A DNA stretch of 50,000 nt, from assembly GCA_029747585.1 (NCBI GenBank), contig JAPEVF010000294.1, forward strand, positions 1 through 50,000, read 5' to 3'. This document shows, one piece after another, positions 1 to 10,039 of the stretch. The number at the start of each line of letters is the position of its first letter. Position 1 is the stretch's first letter. The notes below the pieces were generated by a model that saw only the letters and a program-made list of their open reading frames with translations, was not told the DNA's origin and searched no databases. The stretch comes from Pleurotus djamor. Lineage: Eukaryota; Basidiomycota; Agaricomycetes; Agaricales; Pleurotaceae. The translations under genes and the position numbers were made by a program.

Positions 1-292
1 GTCGTCCAGACCAGGGTCACCCGTGGAGAACTTAGTGTGTTGACCAACCAGCGTATGCAGAGGAGAGAGAGTCTGGAGCGAAGCTGCGCAGACAGCATCG
101 ACAATGGTCTGAATATCAAGCAAGGAGACCTTGCATCGACGCGCGAGCTCGTAAGGCGGGGTCAGGATGAGATCATCGCTGTCCACAACATTGCCTTGGG
201 AGACGGATCGTCAACGAGTGGACTCTCAAGGATTTCGACGATGACTTACCTCGCTTCAATACGGCGCGCTGGTTGGAGGACAAGGACAACAT
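1..292 (-). CDS. RAD57/XRCC3-type RecA-family repair protein, 5' part only
   Basis: This is the amino-terminal part of a RAD51-paralogue recombination mediator, cut by the left window edge. Read on the minus strand, exon 1 (292-250) starts with ATG and encodes MLSLSSNQRAVLKR. A 55-base GT-AG intron (249-195) follows, and exon 2 runs open from 194 to base 1. Exon 2 holds a stretch reading LARRCKVSLLDIQTIVDAVC, then a TGDPGLD segment. In Rad57/RadA-type proteins a similar TTGD..LD element lies just before the GGG and Walker A region, which would be outside the window. The family acts in the nucleus, helping load Rad51 on single-stranded DNA. The assignment to RAD57 rather than XRCC3 or another paralogue rests on short similarity and is an inference. 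The Walker motifs cannot be checked here. Confidence 0.6.
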
Positions 293-2490
293 GCACAAGC
301 GCCCATAATCCCGTCGCGCTTCAAGCTGAGTTCATTGTTAGACGCGATGATCACGACACGCGCAGTGTGCAATGCAGGTTATGCGTACATCATATCAGTC
401 AGTGTATTCGGAGCTAGTACAGTCCTCTGTAGATAAACATCCTTCGAGCATTACAAGGGTCCTGGGCGACCGAGTTCAGGGTTACGGTATCAGAAGCTCG
501 TGTACATCCTAGAACGACAAGGATACGTGTAACATCTTGCGATCAAGAAATGTAGGAAAGAACTAGACGTGAATGCATAGTTGGATTTGTCGACTGGATC
601 TCGAGACTACCAGAGATTACAGTGTCTCCCTGTGTTGGACTCGACACCATCCGTCCATGTTAAGGGTGGGCATTCGCGGTTGAGAATGGTGGGACCCCCA
701 TATTTTTTTTTGTTTGCATTCTCAATAAAGCGCATTTGTCCCCGGGTGATGAAAGCAGCTGCTGAACAGATAAATCCAAAGACCATATAGCATGAATGGC
801 GTCTTTAATCCTGGAGGTCCATCGCGACCATTTGTTGCAACGATTGAGCGCAGCAGTCTCGAGATGTAAGTAAACTGTAGCTCCCGCTCGTACTCCTGAG
901 TCAAAGGCTGCGTTGGGCGGTTTATGGTCTCGAGTTTCGCCAACGGGGCACGGTCGACACAGCAGCGGATGGAAACAATCTGAGGTAGGTTAGCAATGTA
1001 GCCACCAGATGCATCTGAGCACTATCTCGTCCGTTAGCCAGTTGCGTATGAATATGATATGGGTACATACGTTACGACTCTTGACCTTTCAATGCTCGCG
1101 TGGGCTCCGTCGAAGAACGGGGGTGCCTTCTTAGCGAGTTCAAGGCACCAGGCGTGGATCTATAGCGACTGTAACACAGTACGATATCCAGGAGAGTAGG
1201 CATGGTTCACACCAGCTCCGGATGGCCCAAGATCCTACGAGCGCAGAGGACCATTGGGTGCCCTTCTGTTAACCAGCAATCCGACCTCCGGTGGGGTCAC
1301 GGGCACTTGTTCTACGGGGAGATCCAAAGAGACTGTTAAATATCAAGGCGAATGGACGAGTCCCTTCCTAAGGGCTTGTAATGAGGAGGACGTCTGATTG
1401 TTGGTGGAAGGAGAGAAACCAGCGGGTCAAGGATGTCGGCGGAGACGCTGCTGTTGCACATATCCACGTTGGAAATCGATGATATGCCAAACCGCTCGTC
1501 CTAGAGGAGTATCTTCTCGGGATTGCAAGTCCCAGTTGACAGTTTACGGGACTCGAGCGGGCCTTTGGGGGCACCAGTGACCAGCTAGTCCGCCACTAGA
1601 GCTCGGGGATAAATTGAGAGAATGAAGAACCTCGATCACCCCTAAAAACGAAAATTTAGCTGTTGCAATTTGACGGTCATCACGCAACCCAGGAATTCAT
1701 CGAAAATGGGTGCGATGCTCGAGCTGGGCAGATTCCAGAAATGATGGGGAGATAGATATTCATTTATTGGAAGAATTGGAAGAAGGACAGAACACCGGCG
1801 TATTTGATGAAGTGACGAAGATGGTCTCCATTGTTCCGTCGCATCGTCGCATCGCTCTTCACCCAAGGCCGCTATCATCATGTCCCCCTACAAATTGTCC
1901 CTAGGGGACAATTTGCGAGCTTCTGTGGAGTGCTTTTCGCAAGAAGTCACCAGGGAGCGAAGTTGCGGCAGATGCGATGCGTGGATTCCACGACGTCGCA
2001 AATGCTTCAAGCGGCTGCCCGGAAGTCAGGAAATTTGTGATTTATCGCATCTAGCCTTGAGGTCCGAAGCTCGGAGGCCAGAGGGTTGGTGTTATGGCGA
2101 CGAAAGTTATGCCGAATCGTTGAAAACTGTGTCGATGGAATGGGCCGGGTAGGACGTTGAGTTTCTGGATTTGCAGCTCACCTAGCCTCTTGTTACTCCT
2201 GCCAGTAAATCCATCGCAAAATGGCCCTCCTTGCTGGACCGCTGTATCCGGTAGGAGCAAAATCCAGAATATGGGAGTGAGCGAAGTGGAAGGACCTCCA
2301 GGCGGCCCTCGAGGCCGAGTTTGAAGAGAGGTCGCCGTCGAAGTTTCGAAGGGAATCCTGTACAACGATAAATTTCGCCTGGGGAAGGAGAAAGACAGAA
2401 AGAAATAGAAAATCTGGGAATTTCAAAAGCAGTGGAAATTCAAAGAGGGCGGCAAGTCGCGCGGCAGCACTGCGTCTTGTTTGCTGCCAC
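293..2490. other. Gene-free stretch left of the small-gene locus
   Basis: No open frame here joins into a recognisable protein on either strand. The frames are short, overlap on both strands and lack convincing splice partners. I saw no tRNA-like box, tandem array or terminal repeat. The part next to 292 should contain the promoter of the RAD57-like gene, but no clear TATA box was seen. Confidence 0.4.
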
Positions 2491-2499
2491 AACTTGGCC

Positions 2500-3532
2500 A
2501 CAACTTCACCCACCTTGACTCGCTACCAGCTTGTCGATTTTTAAAATTCTTGCTCTTTCTTCCGCATACTCATTTAAATGCTGATTTTTCTTGCTGGGCT
2601 TGCGACTTGTTCAGGATCGAATCGGATTCATGCACACATTTCTCTGGTCGCTTGAGGAAATTTTCTGACCGTTTGGAAATATTCGAGGGACCTTGCATTT
2701 TGGCAGCTACCTTTGCGACGGCGACTGGATCAGGCTTCTTGATGCGGCTTTGAGGGGATGTTGGGGCGCAGAGGACACATTAGAGTGATTTTATCTTGCA
2801 AAACTCAGGATAGATGGTGGGCTGGGTTGGTGGCCTTCAGGTGAGTCTTGAGATTTTGCCTGCCTGATCCTTCTTGAAATTTGAGATGGTCACACTAGCA
2901 CGTTGAAAATTGAAGACTTGAGGAGAAGCCTAGCAAAGGATGCTGCCTTGCGACCTGGAACTCTCAGATCTCGGGATTGAGTCATGGAGATTCACTGTGG
3001 CCTTCCAGAGGTTCAAAATGACAACTCGACGTTCAGACCTCAAGGCCTCAACGTCAACCTTGAGAATCAAGGCTACGAGTGTCTCTTGCCGTCGTTTTCC
3101 AGGTGGTTTATATGACCCCGCCAGTCAGGTAGCCAGCAGGAGCAGGAGAACAATGGCCAGACTGCAAGATCATCACAGAGGGCTCAGACTCAAAGGTGTG
3201 TCGTCAGAGTTGATTTTTTCTGGATTCTTGATTAAAGCGATGTCTTCAAGGTATGCACACGAGATCACATTGAAGTTCACGTCGATGATTTCGGCGACAA
3301 TGTTGAACCTTGATGTCTTCTGTCTTGCGAGGGCGCGACTGATGCTAAGGATGTCTTCTTTGGTCTTGAGTCTTGGTCTGGGTATGTCGTTCAAGCACAC
3401 TGCGATACATTTACACTGAAAAAGTGTTTTAGTTGGTTGAGAGCAAAGGCAAAACGCGGAGCCAACTTGCCTTGACTCATTTTGCTCCTGACGCCCCCAC
3501 GTGACTGCCGCCTCTTTCCTAATACGGATCAA
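2500..3532 (-). pseudogene. Possible decayed protein gene, family unknown
   Basis: Several minus-strand stretches read like protein but do not join into one frame. The longest (about 3400-3180) contains RPRLKTKEDILSISRALARQ and continues without a stop for about 70 residues. Further on (about 3115-2940) a second open stretch contains LKVDVEALRSERRVVILNL. A third (about 2750-2610) contains KKPDPVAVAKVAAKMQ. Between them are stops with no clean GT-AG pair. This could be an old inactivated gene, a gene damaged by sequence errors, or chance. I do not recognise the family and give no function. Confidence 0.25.
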
Positions 3533-4130
3533 AGGCGGCCAACGTCGTTCGGCTAAGGGACGTCGGGCATCGGCTCAAAAGGTGACTCGAGCAAAACCCT
3601 GTACGACGGCCCATATGACCTGGGCGTAGGGCATGCGCACCCTTCCAGGAGGAATCTGGCCCGACTTCCCGACGGTTTTGGGAGTCAAAGCGAAGTCGCC
3701 GCCCCCTTCCAAGACCGCCTCGTGTTCGCCCTGGATTTGATTCGGGAGGCGGCGGCGTCGACAAGCACCACTTGCACAAGCTTCTCCACGGCGCGGGTCA
3801 GAAGGCCCGCTGCAGGACACAGCGGAGTACGTCATTCGTATCCCTTCGCTCTGCACGTTTTACGAGCTGGGTGCACGGACGGGATTCTGGCGTATTCAAT
3901 CAGCATATGGTGCCTTGGAAACGAAGGAAAAGAAGACTGAGCCTTGCGATTCTGGGTCTGGGCTTGAGGAGAAGCTGAAGCTGGGAGGAAGGCGAACCCT
4001 TCGGCGGCAAATCAATATCGTGACTTGGCCTAAAAGGCTAATTTTTCTAGGGTTTTCCTCTTTAACCTCAACCACCTCGACCCACTTTCCTTCCTCACCG
4101 CTCTTCTTCATCCACAGCTCGTTCTCTACC

Positions 4131-4411
4131 ATGCCTACCGTTTTCGCTCGTTCGCGCACCGGAGGAAGCCACGCTTACGCGCCGTCCATCAATCAAGTCC
4201 TTGACGCGTACAATCAGTCGCAGCTGTGCACGAGAGTCAAGAATACTCGGAGATACCATCCTTACCCGTGCTGCCACTACCGCTCCGATAATGATCCCCT
4301 CATGGTAAGTGAGACCTTGCATGCCCTTTTTCGGATGCTGATTGAGCCCAGCGCACAATCGATGAGCGTTTCCAGCCTGTGCAAACTGACAGGCAGGGCG
4401 GAGCCTTTTGA
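4131..4411 (+). CDS. Small hypothetical protein, 77 residues, two exons
   Basis: The ATG follows a pyrimidine-rich leader of the usual fungal kind. Exon 1 (4131-4304) encodes 58 residues beginning MPTVFARSRTGGSHAYAPSI and including a CCHYRSD segment. A 47-base intron (4305-4351) has a strong GTAAGT donor and a CCCAG acceptor. Exon 2 (4352-4411) adds 19 residues, RTIDERFQPVQTDRQGGAF, and a stop in phase. The protein is basic, with several Arg and Tyr, no signal peptide and no membrane segment. I do not recognise it. The clean splice sites and short second exon argue for a real gene. It lies just upstream of an F-box relic on the same strand, so a first exon of something longer cannot be excluded. 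Confidence 0.5.
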
Positions 4412-4507
4412 ACGAAGTTGGAAGGCAAAGACAGGCTACATCAATCAGGTCACACATTGTGTGTANTTTGCGTTTCCTNTGCCGTGGACTNCCAAGTCCG
4501 CGAAAAN

Positions 4508-5175
4508 CCATTCTTGGTTTGCCCTAACCTAAAAGTATTCGAAGCCGATGTGATCACAGGCGATGAAATCGAAGTATACACTGCTCCATCATATCTACCC
4601 CAGAAACTGGAGTTTTTTAGCCTCACAAGTAGGTCTCATTTCTTGCGTTGGCCCATGCATCGACGAGCAACGCATTGGAACGCTTTAGCTGATCCTCCGT
4701 CCTAGTACCAACTTCTGCAGTTTGGGACAACTTCTTGCGACCAGTGGATATAGAAATGTCCGTGTTCTCTGTCAAAGTGCACCCTTTTCTGGTGGACCTC
4801 GGGGAGACTCTGCAGTACATCGCACGTTTGATTAAGTCACTGCCTCATCCGAAAGCGCTTCGCAGAATCAAGGTCGTGATCGGCATCACTGGGGATTACG
4901 AACCAAGCTATTCAACAAAGGAGAAGGATTTCGAGGCCCTCTCTAAGGTCGTTCACAACCTCAAGAACATAGGGAAGCTTGAATTCTTCGAACTAGGCAT
5001 CCGAGAGGTCTTTGACTATTTCACTGAGCAAGTGTATGAAAAGCGGACCAAAGACTTCGACGGGGATATGTATAGTAGTGGGGAGGATGCTGTGGATGAG
5101 CTAGAGGTCATGAGGAAGGGGTTTTCAAAAGAGATTGAGGATGGGTTGATAAAGGTCTTGACAAGAGCTGACTAG
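4508..5175 (+). pseudogene. F-box/LRR-like protein, 3' relic lacking the F-box
   Basis: This is a paralogue of the F-box gene at 24922-26239, missing its first two thirds. The first piece (about 4508-4628) encodes PFLVCPNLKVF and then YLPQKLEFFSL, matching PFIVCSRLKEF and FLPQELQVLSI of the complete gene. An intron (4629-4705) sits at the same place and phase as in the intact gene. The second exon (4706-5175) ends MRKGFSKEIEDGLIKVL, matching the VEEGLSEEIEEGLLSF ending there. Upstream of 4508 the frame has unresolved bases at 4466, 4479, 4491 and 4507, and the small gene ending at 4411 leaves no room for an F-box. It is best read as a truncated copy, though poor sequence quality may hide more of it. 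Confidence 0.6.
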
Positions 5176-5908
5176 TGGGAGTGAATAGCGATGAGAATCT
5201 CAGATGGAGCTCGAAGTACATTGGGTGGTCGAAGGCTAACAGATAAATGGGATCCTCTCTAGCACTGTCTCCTGAGCGCCAGCAGGGTGTCTTCCACGAC
5301 ACAGTTAGATAATACCAAAGTGTATGGACTGCTTACCTTTGACACGTTCCCAGTGTCTCCGTTGTAGGGATCGAGAGGTTGTTCGCGAAAGCGTAGCCAG
5401 GCCGTCCACATACGGTATTAATCAAGATATAGTTCCCTATGTAGGAGCCAGAGCCTCAATTCGAGTCGAGTCTCAAAGGTTATAGCTAGCCGTACTGGAC
5501 GAAGGACCGCCACATCTCATGACCGGAGCGTTTGTGTATTGTAGGAAACCTGAATGACTGGGCTACGCCTTGTGCAGATCTGTACAGAGCTGTGACTTGA
5601 TTGCATTCCGGAGACCAACTGAGTACAAGCTGGGAGCCTTGAGCAAGCCGAAGTCCACCGCCCGCCACCTGAGGTATGTGGAAGCCTAGTTAACTTCGAT
5701 TGAGCGATGGACGTTGAGCGTTAAGAATTGGAGGTTTGGAGTCGTTAAACAGATGGAATGGTCGACTTAAGTGTGGTCGACGTTGAAACGCTCATGACGG
5801 ACGTGGAATGGTTGAGTAATTCAAGTATTTGAAGTTGAACGTTGGTTGAACGACCGCACCGCGGAGCGCTGGTCTCGGCGCTTGTTCCACGTGGGAAGTG
5901 ACACGGAG

Positions 5909-6017
5909 TTACCTTGCTTGCAAGGTCTCTGTACCCTCTTCTTCGCCTTTTTTGGTAATCTCCGAGATACCCGAATCTCTTTTCTCACACTATTTGGCGG
6001 GGGGCGCCACGTCACCA
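5909..6017. repeat. Dispersed repeat R1, copy a
   Basis: A 22-base stretch starting TTACCTTGCTTGCAAGG is shared exactly with 8163-8184. The following 40-80 bases remain similar (CTTCGCCTT, then TAATC, then CCGA, then a CACGTCA word). The order of blocks is kept with small gaps, which suggests two old copies of one element. Confidence 0.65.
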
Positions 6018-6517
6018 CTTCGTAACTTGAAAATCTGGGCTCCGAAGCACGCTATCCCACCCAATTGAGTGACTCCGACTCTTCTCCGCTCGGTCCTTCC
6101 CGCCGCACCTCCCCCTCTCTTCTCCTCCACAGCCCCTTACCAACGACCACAACGTTGGCCGTGTGTTCTATACTGGCTAAGGAGTAGCGATCATTGTTCC
6201 AGAGTAATAAAATCGACTTACAGCTGCTTGGCGATACTGACGGGCACCAAACGGATGAGAAATGTGTGAATCATACAGGAGGCTCAAAGCTTGCCCACCC
6301 TTTGCTTTCTACTGACAAACTAATATCAACCTCTTTCACAAACTCTCCGCACCCCCGTTTCAATCTTTTTACCTGCTCCTATCTCACTATCTATCTTGTT
6401 CATTACCTTCCACAACCCCCGTGTCTGCACCCATCCAAGGATTGCACCACAGGCCTCAGATCCAGACCTTGTGCCTACTACTATATGTTTATGCTAATCA
6501 ATTATCAATCCAACAGG

Positions 6518-6552
6518 GCAAGCAAGGGTGTTTTTGACGACGCAGGCGTCCC
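6518..6552. repeat. Dispersed repeat R2, copy a
   Basis: These 35 bases (GCAAGCAAGGGTG, then TTTTTGACGACG, then CAGGCGTCCC) recur at 9008-9042 with a single difference, G or T at 6530/9020. Similarity stops sharply after the CCC, as at the end of a mobile element. Confidence 0.75.
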
Positions 6553-8162
6553 TAGTTGATACGGCTCGTTCGACGATGCCATTTCGATCGGAATTTCTCA
6601 AGTTCGAGTTGCTCTTGATACATGTATCCAGAAACCCTCTGGAGGCAAGCTCAACCGGTCATCCGTACCTTATGACACCCGGATTGCCCCGTTTCGCAAG
6701 TGAGTCACTGGTCGAACATCCCACAAACATCCCTCAAAGCCCGTGCTAGGTGAGTTAGNTTTTTTATACCAGTTTCCATGCAGTCAACACCGTAGTTACT
6801 CTATCGATATCAGGTCTAGCGAGAAAAAGACACACTTCAAGTACAGACAATCTTTGTCAACCAGTGCTCAAGCCCGCAGGAAGTCAGGCACGCCTCTGAT
6901 CTGAATCCTTTCTGGAGACTGGATCCTTCGGTTCAGGCTCATCTGTCTCTGGACCATGCATCCATCTCGTTGTCAGTGTTAAGCTCAAGCGCTAGGCCAT
7001 GGCGGAGGCGAGCGTACACATGATTCTATCATCTCCTCAGTGCTTGAACTCCTTGAAATTGCTCTCTGGCCCACTTCATGGCGATGACGCCCGCGATATG
7101 GACATGGACGTGGATGTCGACATGTCGACCCCAGTCGATCATTCAATGCAGCACCGTGACCCGGCTCGAGTCAACCACATCGCAATAGCCACTCTCCTTT
7201 TATAATCCATCCATGCATCTCTTCCGGTGATGTCTAGCTTTAGTCGAAGAACAAAACTATGCCAGCTTTCAACGAGCCACCGAATCTAGAAATTATCAGT
7301 AGCTGAACCATTTGTCCCCATGCTACAGTATCACTGCGCGGTCCTTTCGCCTTCCTACATCCTTTCCACTGAGCGCTTGCTCAAGATGTCATCGGGTTAT
7401 CGGTTCATAAACTTCAGCTCGCCTACGAATCAAGTTTAGCGGCGTATTTAAGAAACCACGCCAAATCCGCCAGTTGTTCCGCAATTCGAGGTGGAAGGAG
7501 CCACCGTCTAGAGTCCTTACATTTAACACCACTTGAGCGACCACAGTTGTCTTCGTGGTATGTTCAAGTGACATTCACTGCGATCATCATCCCCTCACTT
7601 TGACGTGCATAGCTAATGATTATCTTTTAACAGCCAAATATCCGTGCGTATCACAAGGTTTTCGCCCCCTCTCTAAGTATCAGAAGGGGATCCATGCACC
7701 AAGTTACTTCGATGGATCCCGCGTTTGTGAAGACTTTCTCAACCCAGTCGTTTTGGCTTTCTGTGGTGTCGGCACTACCCAAATCGCATTGGTAGCTTCG
7801 GCTTGGGGGTAGTTCCCATGTAGGACACGGAGTTGAACCCGAAGAGAAGACGATTGTCGTTTGCCAGGCTCGTTGACCTACCGGAGATTACGAGATGCAT
7901 GGCTTCCCTTTGGCTGATAGCCCTTCGGCCTCTCGGCTCATTGGGATAAGGCAGTTTAATGCCCCTTGTCTCGTCACGCCAGGCACCCACGATATGCCCA
8001 ACAACGAAACGAACACGAACTTGAGAAACTCAAGTGAGGAGCTCAGATTCCATCCGTCACCCCCAAGTCACCCCTTATGCGGCGTCACTCAACGTACACT
8101 AGTTCCTAACTAGTTCAACTGGACGATCCTCCCCTTTTGGATTAAACGACAAACGATACTTA

Positions 8163-8262
8163 TTACCTTGCTTGCAAGGTCTCTCAACCCTCATCTTCGC
8201 CTTATTTAGTAATCCGAAATGCCCGAGTCGAATTTCGCACGCTAAATCACGTCATTGTCGAC
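8163..8262. repeat. Dispersed repeat R1, copy b
   Basis: Direct-orientation partner of the copy at 5909-6017. The first 22 bases are identical and later blocks are diverged. It precedes R2 copy b by about 850 bases, the same order as in the left pair. Confidence 0.65.
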
Positions 8263-8634
8263 TTGTCATGTCCTTTCCTTTCCTTATTAGGCAGTCGAAA
8301 TTGCCTAAATTGCTGATTTGATGTCATCCTCGTCGTGTCATACTTCCACATCCAGTCCTTCGTGTCATCGTGAGTATGTCATCCTAAGGACTCCCAACCC
8401 TCCCGCAAAGTCAACCCTTTCTTGTTCGCGTCGCCATCTTCGATGTCTCAAAGCACAACTAAGTGTTCCCGTGTAGAAGAACCTTCGACGAGATTAGCGA
8501 TCGATTGAACAAACTCACGGCCAATTTATTCCAAGGCGTCCAAAACCAATCATGATCTCTCCCTTGTCAACGGCCACGTCTTTGCCGTTGAATTGCCGTT
8601 GAATGTATTTTTCCAATACTCTATATTTAGGAGA

Positions 8635-8851
8635 ATGTCTTCATCAACGGAGGAGGCTCAGGAGACTGTCGAGCATTCAAGAAATTTATGAAGACAGACT
8701 GTGAGATGGGACGCGACGGTGGAGAAGTACTTGTCTGGTCAGGTGAGAGCCGACAAATTCAAGAAGAAGATTGACTATAGGATACTGAGTCTCATGACAC
8801 CCGCTAATTGCTGCCAACTTGGATAAATCCGTCTTTGGTCGATTCGTGTAG
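8635..8851 (+). pseudogene. Broken N-terminal relic of an MFS transporter (allantoate permease-like)
   Basis: From the ATG at 8635 the frame reads MSSSTEEAQETVEHSRNL and then meets an in-frame TGA. After the stop the same frame continues to FKKKIDYRILSLM, and a one-base frame change then leads to LDKSVFGRF before a final stop at 8849-8851. The pattern Lys-Ile-Asp-x-Arg-Ile-Leu-x-Leu-Met followed by Leu-Asp-Lys is the characteristic start of the first membrane helix in fungal Dal5/allantoate-type MFS permeases. Only this first part is present; the rest of a roughly 500-residue carrier is absent. It lies inside the interval between R1 copy b and R2 copy b, so it may have been captured or split by that element. 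Confidence 0.45.
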
Positions 8852-9007
8852 ACGTGAACAGCCGGCCGAAGACCGTGACGATGAGACCCAAGTTACGGAC
8901 TAAAAAGCGGCGCTAGGGAATGCTTTGAATCCTATTATTCTTTACATTACTTTATACATTGACAAATGTTTGCGCACAACATCCACCATATTCAAAGGAC
9001 CAAAAGA

Positions 9008-9042
9008 GCAAGCAAGGGTTTTTTTGACGACGCAGGCGTCCC
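9008..9042. repeat. Dispersed repeat R2, copy b
   Basis: Matches 6518-6552 at 34 of 35 positions in direct orientation. Flanking bases on the right differ completely, marking a sharp boundary after GGCGTCCC. Confidence 0.75.
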
Positions 9043-10039
9043 ATACTTAGTGATAACGATCTAAAGCCATGGTCTTCACTTATCATCATTGCCAAGATTG
9101 CGCAAAAAACACCAACCCTTCCAAGCTTTATTCCAGGGTGTCTCTCGAGGTCACGTCACTGGGCATTCTCGATGAATGCCGGACAGAACTACGATGGAAA
9201 GCATATCCTGTTGTCAAACGTGAGTAACGCACACAAAAGTTTGCATTCGTTGGCCTGTACCTGGCAATGCCTTCATTCAGAACCTACTCTATGTATCTAG
9301 GTTTCGCATATGCCACGACGCATGGCAGTCTCATCAAACCTCCCTCTTTCTTTTCGACTACTTCAAGGATAGCCACAACCGGTTTAAACTCCAAGTTCTC
9401 TGAAGCGACGCCCCTAAGGCTCCTACGACCTGATTGATCTCTTGACTCGGGTTTAGAGGGCTCTCTTCAACCCCATCAGCTATCGTCGTCTGGACCTGAG
9501 GAAATATGATCTAGTCTGTGTCCAGTCATGCTCTATCAATGTCATGCAACTTCCCACTCAGAAGCGAGGTCTTTGTATGCCTATGCCGTGGATGATGAGT
9601 ACCACATCTGTATGTCGATCGCTCGCTAAAGCGACTCCGCTAACTCGCTAATCAATCATTTTGATGCTCCATATATGTCAAACAGATCGTGGCAACGAAA
9701 TTCGCCCAAAATCCAGAGATTGCAATCAATGGGGTGCGGCGGAACGCCATGCTGCATCGACATTGACTGCGCCTCATACGGCGAAGTGATACTGACTCAT
9801 GGTTGAAGAATAATATGACCGGGCTACGGGCGCATAACTGGTACTTGCGCGATTCACATCAAGGCGCAAGGAGGTAACTCTAGTATCGAGATCAATGATA
9901 ACGATCTTTTCCTCTCTTCTTTCCGTGGAATATCGTGCTACCCCTTCACGGTGCTGAATAAAGACTGCTGGGAAGAACGACACTTGCTACTAGGCTCTTT
10001 ATACGCTCCCACCCCCTCATCTGTCTAGTTCCCCCAATC
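9043..10039. other. Intergenic region and promoter of the first P450 gene
   Basis: A 52-codon open frame from an ATG at 9069 (beginning MVFTYHHCQDCAKN) ends near a GTGAGT donor at about 9220, but no partner exon could be joined, so it is not called. A TTATAC word at 9999-10004, about 36 bases before the P450 start, is a weak TATA candidate. Nothing else is seen. Confidence 0.35.

Larger units (their letters stand above)
5176..8634. other. Gene-poor stretch holding dispersed repeats
   Basis: No protein gene could be assembled. A run at about 5700-5860 is rich in variants of GTTGAACG and GTCGACG words, with no exact period. Two repeat copies (5909-6017 and 6518-6552) lie here, and partners of both occur further right. 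A 68-codon frame at 6999-7205 contains an alternating Asp-Met run, but nothing supports it as a gene. One unresolved base lies at 6759. Confidence 0.4.

Noticed and set aside
6999..7205. 68-codon frame with an Asp-Met repeat run
   Set aside because: Low complexity, isolated, no splice partner or family match.
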